Positions 54,630-64,000 of a DNA stretch of 64,000 nt are shown here, one piece after another. The stretch is from Grammothele lineata. Its lineage: Eukaryota > Basidiomycota > Agaricomycetes > Polyporales > Polyporaceae. The stretch covers positions 1 through 64,000 of the forward strand of contig NDFF03000061.1 in the NCBI GenBank assembly GCA_002150815.3. Reading direction: 5' to 3'. Position 1 is the stretch's first letter. Each line of letters begins with the position of its first letter. The position numbers were made by a program, and so were the translations under genes. The notes beneath the pieces were generated by a model. That model ran no database searches. It saw nothing but the letters and a program-made list of their open reading frames with translations, and was not told the DNA's origin.

Positions 54630-57600
54630 TCACGCCTTCCACGCGACGAATACGCGGCCGGTCCGACTGCTTGGTGGAGCTTCTTGCTCTTCTGGGGCCA
54701 GGCGGGTCGACGGGGACAGTGGGGAGGGGGCGGTGCGGAAGGGCAGAGGGGGCGAGGTAGGGGCCGCACCGGCGGTTGAAGGCCGTACTGGTCTCCCAGG
54801 AGCACTTTTACGGCGCGCAGACCTGTCTGCGTCGAAGGCAGAAGACGGTAGGTGCGTATGACTGTGAGCGTGGTGGATGTGCAGTGGGTGGGCGGCAGGA
54901 GCGTCGCGATGCTTCCGCACCGTCGCGTCCGCGTCGTCCTGTCGTGGGAGATGAGGCGAGGCCGGTGGATGCTGCGGGTTTTTCGGGCGTCCCCGGACGG
55001 TTGAGCCAGATGCCTGGCGGCGCTCATGGTCCGCCCACGCTGCACACATCGCGTCGAACGTCTCGCGATCCTCGTCCGACGACGACCTGGGGAACGACTG
55101 CCAGCCAAGACGGTCTTCGAGGCAGGCGCCAAGATGCATGCGCGCCTTCATGTCTCTAAGAATGTACGAGCGATTAGTGAGCGAGATGAACTCAAAAGCC
55201 TCACAGCAGCCAGGATGACGTCTCGCCCTTCGACCTCCTGGTACGATAAGGGCCTCGCACCAGATGGACGCAGAAGATAGGAGGTTGGGACAAACGAATA
55301 GAAGGAGGCCACTCACAGCTCGAAGCGTTTCATGAGGGCATCGAAGTCGAGCCTCGTCAGGGCCATGAGCGCATCCTGCTTCGGATGCCGGCGATGTCGC
55401 GATACGCGCAGCATGAGCGAGTCAGATGTACGATGGACCGGCCGGGGAGATGCTCTCTGCGCAACGCTCTCCTGGAAGTCCACGACCCAGTCCCACATGG
55501 GTTCCGCGCAGGCGAGCACCTCGCCGACCTTCAGTGTGAGCAAAAGGTTAATTGTGCGTGGGTCGAGGTTGACAGTCTTATTCGGCAGGGGGTTTCGCTC
55601 GGGGATGAACGGCGTCGGTCTGAAGCCGGCGGCGTCCAGGACAGATGAGACGGATAGCGGGCTCTTGGGCATATACCCATTCGTTGGTGACGAAATCGTC
55701 GCTCGACGGACGCTGGTGGGGGACAGGCCGCTGTATCTGTTCTCATCAGTGCTGAAGAATCGGCTGCGCGCTGGACCGTCGGCAGCATGCATAGCGACGG
55801 GATGAGAAGAGCTCGGTCGTCTTGAATGAGGGGACCTGTCTCCACTGTAGATCGAGTCTTCGGAAGAAGTGCCTGCAGAAGTCGAAGAGCGCCGACTATC
55901 CGTTTCAGGAGAGGAGTTGGGCAGGCCGTCGGACGAGGGTCGACGAGGAACGGGTGGTGGAGGGAAGCTAATCACAACGGGAGCGGGTGTTCTCACATCT
56001 GACCATATGCCATGAATGTCACGCAAGGCTTGCCGCTGGCGACAGAGACTTACCGTGGAAGTGCAAAGGAAGCATGTTCGTAAGCACGGCCAAGGGTTCG
56101 AGGTTGATGAAGCGAGCAGCATGCATTTCGTTATAGATCGTCTCTAGGAGGGAATGGTCGTAAGGGTTCGTGGGCGGTCGTTCAACGGGTTGCGCAAGTA
56201 CAGGTGTTTCGGGGATGCTAGGCGACGAGGGTATCGAATGGAGCGGCTGTTTTCTATCTTCGTACATCGAACGCCGGACCCGTGCGATGTCGTCCAGGGA
56301 GTAGCTCATGGGCGTCGGGCGGGGGCCGTGTATCGCGTACGGCCCGACAGTCGCCGTGGTCGCCACGGAGGGAGAAGGGTACGCGAACGCGCGGTCCTGC
56401 TCGGACGAGTGCGATGAGTCCGTGTGCGGCGGGGTGGGCGGGCGACGGAGGTCCGGGGCGTCGATGATCGCGCTGCCCTCGCGTCGACTGCCGGGGAAGT
56501 CGAGGTCCTCTTCCCACATCTGCGCCGTATGTCAGATCATAGACAGAGACTTGACATGGCGCAAGCGGACAGAAAACGTACCTCGAAAGCGCCGCCAGGC
56601 CGCATCACACGTGTGATTTCCTATCGCGGACGAAACCCATTTATGATGTTATACGGAAAAGGGATCAGCAGCGTCGCGCACCTCGAAAAGCAAGTCCCAC
56701 TGATGGAAGACAAGTTGGGCCATTAATTCCGGTGAATAAATAAAGGCCGGTTGTTATCGACGCACCTTGTCCTCGGGCACACCGCGAGCGACGCGGACAA
56801 TACGGCTAGAACGGCCAGACGTGCGGCAGATCAGATCTCATCCGAAGCAGAAGGATCGACCGATATGTTCTTACACGTAGTCAAACTCCTCGTTCGGGAA
56901 GGGCAATCTCTCCAGGCTGGTAACGGCAGAAATGGTCAGTTACCCGAATTCTCAGATTAGAAGGCGGCCAGAAGAGGGCAAGTGTCTCCAGAAGGAACGC
57001 ATCTCGTCTATGAACCCCATCCAGAACGCCGTGCCTAATTCCTCAGGAACGGGATAAACCACGGAAGAACGACGCTCATTTCCGTAGGGATGTCACAGCG
57101 CGACAAGTAGAGCAATACTCACAAGTTAGCCTGCACCCACGTAATGCGGGAAGCCAGGTCGAAGGAGCCGATCTGTATCAGGTCCGGATGTAATGGGACG
57201 ATATCCAGGCCTTGGAACACGCCATTGAGATGGTCGCACGACCCGAGCGAAGAACCGCCGCACGTACCGACAAAATGCGATTCCTGCATGAAATCGAGTT
57301 TCTCAGCGTCCTCATCCAACTCGCAACAATCCTAGCAGACGCACCTTCCATTCCCGTGCCGCATGCATGATCCACGTACCCGTCCCTGCACACCCGTAAA
57401 TCCCTATATCATGCCACATTACAAACATTCAAACACATACCACAGCCGATGTCGAGGCTGTACCGGTGGCGTCAGCGGCTGAAACGGGCCATGCGAACCG
57501 AAAGGCGGCGCGACTCACACTCGCGCGGGAGGCGTCTCGAATACGTGCATGGTGATACTCTTTCCGAGCTGCAGCTGCCACAAGTCGTCCCACACGTCCC

Positions 57601-59439
57601 TAGATCGTGGAAGGAGCACGTATTTAGCCGAACGTCCCCACCATACCACAGCCCAGAACCCCCGCCGCCAAAGAGTCGGGCGCGGGGACTGAAACCGCAG
57701 GATGTGCGTCTGTACGAGGATGGACTCACATGTCGACGACCTGGCGGTCGTAGCTCCGCGGGTATGGCACGTCCTCTGGCGGGAACGCGTGGTGTCTGCT
57801 CGAGCCGCGGACGACGAACTGCTCCTCTCGCGCACGGATCTTTTGGCGGAGCTCGGCGAGGATTGTGCGGTCGACGGTCGAAAACGGCAAGTCGCTCCGG
57901 GTGGTCTCGTCCGCGGCGCGTCGCGAGGCGTGGGTCTTGCTCGTCTTGCTCTTCTTGCGTTGCAGCACGAACTCGGACCCTTGCTGAGGGCGGTGGCAGC
58001 GTCGTTGGCGGGGACCCGAGCACGGGCGCGGAAAGGGAAGTAATGACGTCAGTGCCTGTATACTCTGCCCGAGGCTGAGAATCGAGGAACACGGGCGCAT
58101 GGCGAAAACGCTCCGGAGAGCCGGGACAAGGGTAGAACGCAAACACCATACGAAATGACCCCGCGTCTTCTGCCGCGATGGAGCAGGGCAGACGCCTGGT
58201 GCCCCCGGTGCGCGCGTGCAAGGGCAAGGGGAGCCCCCAGACGCGTGCCAAACGCGAAACACGAAGGCGCAAACGCGAAACAGGGGTGCAAAAGAGGGAA
58301 GAAAGAACGCTCACCGGCAGCGGAAAGTCCCAGTCCGCAGCAGTCGCCGCCCCCTCGTCCTCCCGCCTGCGTTCCCCCGGACGTGAGATCCGCGGGGAGT
58401 GGGGCGGGGGCCCTCCTGACGAGTTCGGGCGTGCGCTCGCACTCGCGTTGCCCATCCGCGCCGGGTTCCGCGGGGGCCGGGGCGGCGCCGCGGGCGACGC
58501 TGGGGGCGAGACGAGCGCGGAATATTGGTGGTGGTGGCCGTTTGGCGGAGGGGGTGGCTGCGCGCGCGCCGAGCTCGAGTGGAAGAGGCCAAACGGGCTC
58601 CCCGAGGACTCGGAGGCGCGGCTCGGCCGGGTGTCGGTGTGGGAGCTGGAGGGACGCTTGAGGCGGAAGAGCTTGCGCTTACCCGAGGTCGAGCGAAAGA
58701 GCGAGTCTCCGCCAGAGGGAACGAGCTTCTGGACTGCGCTCTTGGGTGACGTAGGGCTCTCTCCGGGGCGAGGAATCGAAGGCGGGGGTGCGCGTAGGGG
58801 AGTCGGGCGGGGTGAGGGAAGTCCTGGAGCCGCGCTTGGGGCGTCGTTCGGCGCGAGGGCGGCACTGGTGCTGTGCGCACGACGGCGCGGAGGTGTCGAG
58901 TGCGAGCGGGGGCGAGTGGCCGAGGGTGTCGCTTGGGCTCCTTTCGACGCGGGCGCGGGGCGGACTAGCATGGCGGGTTGGCTTGCGAGGGGCGAGGCTG
59001 GGGCGCGTCGGGTGCTCGCAGGGACATGGGGGGTCAAGAGCAGCGCGGCGTGGGCATGCGGCGGCGCGGGGGGCGTCGACGGCGCAGCGGAGGGGCAAGG
59101 CTTGGGGCGTTTGGGGGTCGTATGACGTTCCGGGGCGGCGAGCTGGTTGGGAGGAGGCGGCGGGACAGAGAGGTCGGCCTTAAAGACGTGATCGAGCCCG
59201 ATGCGTGTGATCCACTAGTGCGGAATCGATATGATGGCTCCCTCGCGTCCGCCCGAAAATCTCAGCAGGCGTTGCAAGTCTCGGAGGCCTCTCCGGTGCA
59301 CGCGGTGGTCGAGGGGGGCGGGACGACGACCACGAGCCCCGCGCCCCGTTAAGACTGTCGCGCGGGCGGTGCTAGTGCGAGGGTGGGCCCTCCGCCTTCG
59401 CCGGCCAGACCCCTCCCTCTTCTTCTGCTTCCACGGCAT
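54630..59439 (-). CDS. Large SAM-dependent methyltransferase with proline-rich N-terminus
   Basis: A minus-strand gene of about twelve exons. The N-terminal third (about 59215-58320) is Pro/Ser/Arg-rich and disordered (PSIPRPGESPTSPKSAVQKL). Then come KSDLPF-like and ILAELRQKIRAREEQFVVRG, VWDDLWQLQLGKSITMHVF, and the methyltransferase core: splicing joins ARV to LDIGCGTGTWIMHAAREWK (motif I), then FVGLDIVPLHPDLIQIG, LERLPFPNEEFDYV, RIVRVARGVPEDKWDLLFE, ITRVMRPGGAFEMWEEDLDF. A Ser/Pro-rich linker, a helical end (LDFDALMKRFELDMKARMHL) and a His/Pro-rich tail finish the protein (stop at 54630). The motifs are complete. It resembles LaeA-like/TAM domain methyltransferases of basidiomycetes, but no target is known. 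The start is uncertain: ATG 59439 needs an 86-nt intron to skip a TAG at 59216. Confidence 0.8.
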
Positions 59440-60334
59440 GCCTAGAGCTCGGTGTCTATGTCCTTCCCAGCCCGATAGTCATGTCGACGTAAGAGGCCGC
59501 ACAGATGGCGCGCCAGCACGTCTATCCGGACCGTTGCTACCCCTTCGGACGTGTCGGTGACATACGAGGCGCGGGTTGTCAGGCTCAGCCCAGCTAAGAT
59601 TGTGTATCTCCTCACACCCGGGTTCGCTTGGGGAGAGCAAGAGATTCGCGCAGACGCTGGACGTCAGTGGATATCCATCCCCAACTCGATGATCAGAGAC
59701 TAAACCTATTCCAGGATGTCAACCGTAACTTTACGCACTTCGCTGTCTGCAGCCAAACGCTAGCATCGCGCAGCTCCGCGACGACCTTCGCGCACCATGC
59801 AACGCTGCCTCTCGTGGGGACTACGAACCGCGACTGAGACCGCGATTGTACCCTCGTGCCTGCACGAAGGCGTGTGCTTGCAGGGTACCATAGCGATCAC
59901 TTCTACAGCTCGTTATGTCAAGCCCTTTCGCGAGAAGACAAGGTTGCCACAAGGCGTCTTTCTCGCGCGCGCGTAAACGGCTGATAATGGCGCGTGCCTT
60001 GATGCCTGCCCCGCACTGCTGCCGTGCCTTAGATGCATCGCAGACCGCAGCCCTCCGGACGCTGCCGCTAGATCGCTAACGCTCACTATACGTACATCCA
60101 AGACAGTATATCGTCTAGGTGTTGAACGCCCACAGATGCACCACGAACGACCTCACAAGCAGACACAGCTCGGGTTTCATAGAGAGAAAGCACCTCATTG
60201 CCGTGGGTAAAGGTATTGCCCCAGTGAGAGCGAGCGTCGGTCGACCGCCGCTCCCGGAGCCGAAACGACAGAGCGCGAGAACCGCACTTTTCATCGTGAA
60301 AGACCCGGATATAGCGCTGTGGTGGAAATGCTGA

Positions 60335-61595
60335 TGTTAGTAACAAGGGGATTAATAACATGTTATTAACACGTTAGTAACATTAATAACTGGAAGCCCT
60401 CCGGAAGACCTGTTATTTTTGTTATAAATAGGTACATGAACCGGAATGGGTAGTATGACTGGTCCTGGCCGGTAGACAGGCTTGGTATAGCGTGCTTTCT
60501 AGCCACTGGGCTCGTGAGGCGAAAGTTAAAGTATCTCGCGCCGGCCCTACGATATGCAGCCGAGCCGGGCGGCTAGCTCGCTGCCGCCAGTGACGGCCCA
60601 CGCATACTTAGGAGGCAGCGCGTCCAGACTCCAGACGATCACGATGTGTTCACCTATTTTTTCTTCGACTTAGGGTTGTGGTGAGAATTGCCGCGGCAGC
60701 GCGTGGAGGTTGGTGCCAACGTTGAAGTACTTACCCACTCAGAAGAGGGCCGCATCTTCAATCGCTAGTAGGACGCGATTTGTGTGGCGCGCATTTAAGT
60801 AGGCCGATGCTATTCGTACCTACTCGTAGCCACTGCTGGGTATGGGTTTGGGCATGTCAGGCGCGTCAAAGAAGAAGTCCGCACGCGCCGTGCGAACCCA
60901 TCACGGATGGTCGCTGCCCACGCCGTCGCCTTGCGAAACGATACCTATCATGATGAGCAGAGGAACTCATTTTCGTCCGTACTCCTAGGTATCGCTACAA
61001 ATTTCCACGGGGTGTTTGCGCGAAGACAAAAGTCCGCGACGCGCGGGGCCAACGCGTGGGGCATTTGTGCGAGTCGCGCGACCCACTGGCTATTGAAATC
61101 ACCCTGCTAGTTGACTTTCTCCAAGTATACGTACGAGTACTGATACTCAGCCGATAGGCACTCGTGCGCTCAGTGCAGCCCGCGCCGCTTCTGCTGACTA
61201 TCAAGCAAGAACGCGCTGATCGCGCATGCTGCTAGCTAATGCTTTCGAGCGAGCTGGGGGGAAATATCGGTCGAACTGATTCCTGAGACGCCTGTTACTT
61301 CATAAATCAGTGTCGTTACCTTCAGCTAACATCGCCAAGTTTGCTCTTTGATGTTACTCACGCTGCTGACGTATGAAAATCTAACAAACACACTGTAGGA
61401 TGCTTTTCCGGTACATTTTATCATGATGCTTGTGGTCGAGAGGACGTTAATAGAGGCAGACAGGGCCGAGTTCGAGTCCGATGTCCCGCTTTTCCGGCCC
61501 TGGGCCGATGGGCGCCTAACGTGTTATTTTTCCGTTAATAACAAAAAATAACAGGGCATTGTTTGATAACTGGAGGGCCGGCATTTCAAACATAA
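60335..61595. mobile_element. Possible nonautonomous DNA transposon (MITE-like) with AT-rich inverted ends
   Basis: The left end has a perfect 18-bp palindrome TTAATAACATGTTATTAA at 60352-60369, then GCCCTCC (60396) and CCTGTTATTTTTGTTAT (60409). The right end carries, inverted, ATAACAAAAAATAACAGG (about 61538-61555) and GGAGGGC (61572). Both ends also share ATAACTGGA in direct orientation (60387 and 61566). The roughly 1.1 kb between is GC-normal and has no transposase. The exact termini and target duplication cannot be placed by eye. Confidence 0.4.
60352..60369. repeat. Perfect 18-bp palindrome at the left end of the element
   Basis: TTAATAACATGTTATTAA is its own reverse complement. It lies in a stretch with several more GTTATTAAC-like words. 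Confidence 0.85.
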
Positions 61596-62316
61596 CATAA
61601 CAAACTCAAAACAATTTCCACCACAGCGCTACCCGGATAAACCGTCGGTGCTCGCTCGGCGAATGCCACATGCCCTGGAACGTTTCCCTGCTTAAAGCTT
61701 CCAACCTCGGTCCGAGTGCCTCCCCCCGATTGCTTTGCCGAGACGTTCTGTATTGGCAGAGCGGCGGCGGCGTTCAATGCCAAGATAGGAAGGAGCGTGC
61801 TTCGGGAAGGACACGGCGATGTACTGAACGCCAGCACGGGCGCCGCCGCTCTGGACTCGATGTCGGATGCGTCCCCGGCGGACGTACGGACAATGCAGTT
61901 CGACTGCCTTGCCCTGAAATTTGGAACACGGCCAACACGTTCGAGACGGCAGTTCGCCGCGAGCGTATCACCGGTCTCTATGTTCGCGGGTACAGCGCGG
62001 GGCGGAGAGGGCGCAGCAGCGTCTTTGCAGCGCCGGTATTTCAAGAGATGAGGCTTTGACATGCCTGTCCTGTAGGCGTCCGCGCCTTCCGGCATCCCGT
62101 GTGCCTCTTCAAGGTACAAAACCTTGCAGGAGTCCTCGTATTTGGGTCCAGCGGGCGTTCTGGCTAACGTCACGAGAGCAGAGTACAACTTTGATAGCAC
62201 GACAACTGTATGCTCAGTGAGTATCATACACCAACCCATGACTTCGTCGTAGCACAAATCCTCGGGACGCGCGGGACACCGATGCGCGGGCGCAGCAACA
62301 AACCTCCTCGACCAAC

Positions 62317-64000
62317 TCAATCCTGCCCATCCGCACTATCAGCCTCCTCCGTCTCGTCGTCCTCGTCGTCCGCTTCGTCAGCCTCGTCCGCCTTCTCGCC
62401 GTTCTTCTCCTTCTTCCCGCGGCCCGTCTCGTCCCGGATGCCCTCTTCCGAGAAGCTCAGGATACCCGCGAGCTCGAGCAGCTTCACGACCTGCTCCGCC
62501 TGCTCGACACGCATGTTCGCGAGCGCCTTGTTGACCTCGTCCAGGCTCTGGTTCCGGAGCGCCTGCTGCATCGGCTCGTCGAAGCCCTCGAAGACCTCCC
62601 AGCGCATCTGCAGCGCGCGCCGGACCTCCTCGACCGTCACGTTCTCGAAGCCGGGGCCCTCGAGCTCGAGGTGCTCCGGGGGAGGACCGTCGGGCACGTT
62701 GAACGCGATCGCGACGTTCGGGTTCTCGGGCACGAGCTGGATTTGCTCGCCTGCAGAGGCCTCTTCGGCTTTGGATATCCGCACGCGCTCGACGAGGTGC
62801 GCGTACGTGTCCTGCACGTCCTTCTCGAACACTCCCGTGGCGCGCGGGTCGCCTGCGATTAGCCTGCGCGAGGAAGAGCGACGTGTGAGTAGGGAAGCGG
62901 AGCGGAAACGAGTAGGTCGGAGGACGGAGGGCGGAAAGCGGACAGCGGGATGCGGAATGCGGCGGGCGGAGGAGGGAAGGACTCACTTGCGGAAGAGCAT
63001 CGAAGGCCCGTCCTTGCCGAGCTTGTCACAGTACTGGAGGAGCAGGCTCTGGTGCACGCACTGCAGCGCCCACTGCGTCTCGCCGTCACTCTGCGCGCGG
63101 AACGCGGCGACGAGAAGCGCGTCGGACGCGCCGGGGACGTAGACGTCGCGGTGTGCCTTGATGAACTCCCACGACTTCTCGTATCCGCGCAGGGGGAGGT
63201 GCGAGAACGCCTCGAGCGACGGCGTGAGCTCGGGCAGGTCCGCATCGTCGTCCTGCGCCGCGGCGGACTTTGACGAAGAAGCCTCCGGCTGGTCGAAGGG
63301 AGCTGCGGCGATGCCCCTGGGGTTGAGCGTCTCGAACTCGGTGACCGTCGTCGTCGTCTTGGGTTTGTCGACGATCGCGTTCTTCACAGGCGGTGGTGCA
63401 GGTTTGGGAGGGACATACTGGGCGCGGTTTGTTCGCTCTGGGGTTTGGAATGCGCGAGAAGAAGACGGGACTCACATGCGAATCAAACCCATCGTGTATA
63501 TCCTCCGAAGTGATCTTGCTGTGTTGCTCCTCCTCTTCCTTCACCAAGTCCGTACGCAGCTTCTCTTGCGCCTCGTCGATCTTAGTCAAGTGTCCTTTCA
63601 GGCCCGTGACAAGCGCATCGCCAAGTTTCGGATCGTCCTTCTCCACCCCACTCTTCTTCGCATCCTCCCAGATCTGCAGCATGAGCGACAGGAGCATCGC
63701 GTCGTACGTCGGCTGATTCGGAGCGTTTGTGGGCGGCGCGTCGGGAGAGGGATTCGTCTTGAACTTTTCAACCAATGAAGAGAAGTGTGCGGGCCCTTGC
63801 GACTCGACCTCCTCGGCAATCTTGGCGATACGAGGCTTCAGGACGTCATTGCAGGCAATGTCGGCCTTGATGGACGCTATGCGGAGTTTGCGCTCCTCGC
63901 GTTGTTCATGGATCGAGCGTTGCTTCCATCTACGATGTTTGCTCGGAAACTCATAACGAGACGATGAGGGGAAGGAGAACGCACCGAATGAGAGACTTCT
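62317..64000 (-). CDS. CDC37: Hsp90 co-chaperone Cdc37, 5' end missing
   Basis: Minus strand; the first exon lies beyond 64000, and the window edge reads KSLIR, which splices (GTGCGT...TCGTAG) to WKQRSIHEQREERKLRIASI, the family N-terminal kinase-binding helix. Next come ALVTGLKGHLTKIDEAQEKL and EEEEQHSKITSEDIHDGFDS, an intron near 63475-63412, then FSHLPLRGYEKSWEFIKAHR, TQWALQCVHQSLLLQYCDKL and SMLFRK. After an intron near 62990-62865 comes FEKDVQDTYAHLVERVRISK, VEEVRRALQMRWEVFEGFDE (the Hsp90-binding part), and an acidic tail ending ADSADGQD. It loads protein kinases onto Hsp90 in the cytosol. The conserved N-terminal start (with the Ser phosphorylated by CK2) is not in the window. Confidence 0.95.

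Larger units (their letters stand above)
59440..62316. other. Intergenic with AT-rich inverted-repeat element
   Basis: About 2.9 kb. It contains the repeat element listed separately (60335-61595). The minus-strand frame at 61586-62320 is a chance frame. Nothing else was recognised. Confidence 0.45.

Noticed and set aside
58178..59125. 315-residue plus-strand frame
   Set aside because: Antisense to the proline-rich exon of the methyltransferase gene; Gly/Arg/Ala composition is what antisense of Pro/Ser/Ala codons gives.
61465..61490. GAGTTCGAGTCC, a possible B-box
   Set aside because: No A-box or cloverleaf; weaker than the one at 135 and probably chance.
61586..62320. 244-residue minus-strand frame downstream of CDC37
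   Set aside because: No family features; starts inside the CDC37 3' end and crosses the AT-rich repeat end.
1..64000. CRISPR arrays, bacterial operons, phage genes
   Set aside because: Spliced eukaryotic genes throughout; no regularly spaced direct repeats were seen.

Overview
This window is nuclear DNA of a filamentous basidiomycete, most likely an Agaricomycete of the polypore type. Genes carry many short GT-AG introns (mostly 50-70 nt) with CTGAC/CTGAT-like branch points. Family content fits too: several F-box/leucine-rich-like proteins, a DUF6534 seven-helix membrane protein and a HET-domain protein, all strongly expanded in Agaricomycetes. Placement at order level is inference.

Layout. 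0-2.6 kb: a tRNA-like/SINE-like patch, a doubtful ORF and a small coiled-coil gene. 3-20 kb: an accessory block with four F-box genes (3.2, 9.0, 14.8 and 17.5 kb; the last two are a tandem duplication and the third is frameshifted), a small SAM methyltransferase, a coiled-coil protein with 14-residue repeats, and an SV2-like MFS transporter. 19.9-31.8 kb: a conserved block framed by two identical tRNA-Gly(GCC) genes in opposite orientation. It holds a coiled-coil nuclear-type protein, an OGFr-domain protein, a GSKIP-domain protein, VPS45 and ERV46 (vesicle traffic) and a U2 snRNA gene; a DUF6534 protein follows. 32-37.5 kb: an accessory stretch with a HET-domain gene broken by one frameshift, a second HET relic, and a possible decayed exon. 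37.6-43.8 kb: DOHH (LIA1), MRT4, a CmcJ/NvfI/AsaB-like oxygenase and the adaptor chaperone AAGAB/p34. 43.8-59.4 kb: a gene-poor, very GC-rich region with an SRF/MCM1-type MADS-box gene, a 6.7 kb stretch upstream of it with no gene I can support, and a large multi-exon methyltransferase with a proline-rich N-terminus. 59.4-64 kb: a 2.9 kb gap holding AT-rich inverted repeats (possible MITE), then CDC37, whose first exon runs off the window.

Housekeeping genes act in protein traffic (VPS45, ERV46, AAGAB), ribosome assembly (MRT4), eIF5A hypusination (DOHH), kinase folding (CDC37) and splicing (U2). Short head-to-head gaps (DOHH/MRT4, GSKIP/VPS45, coiled-coil/OGFr, MFS/F-box 3) look like shared bidirectional promoters. 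I saw no complete autonomous transposon, no biosynthetic cluster and no clearly new multi-gene system. The most unusual items are the decaying HET and F-box loci, splice donors that overlap the stop codons of two F-box paralogues, an in-frame stop-free intron inside the MADS box, and the long gene-free region upstream of the MADS gene.
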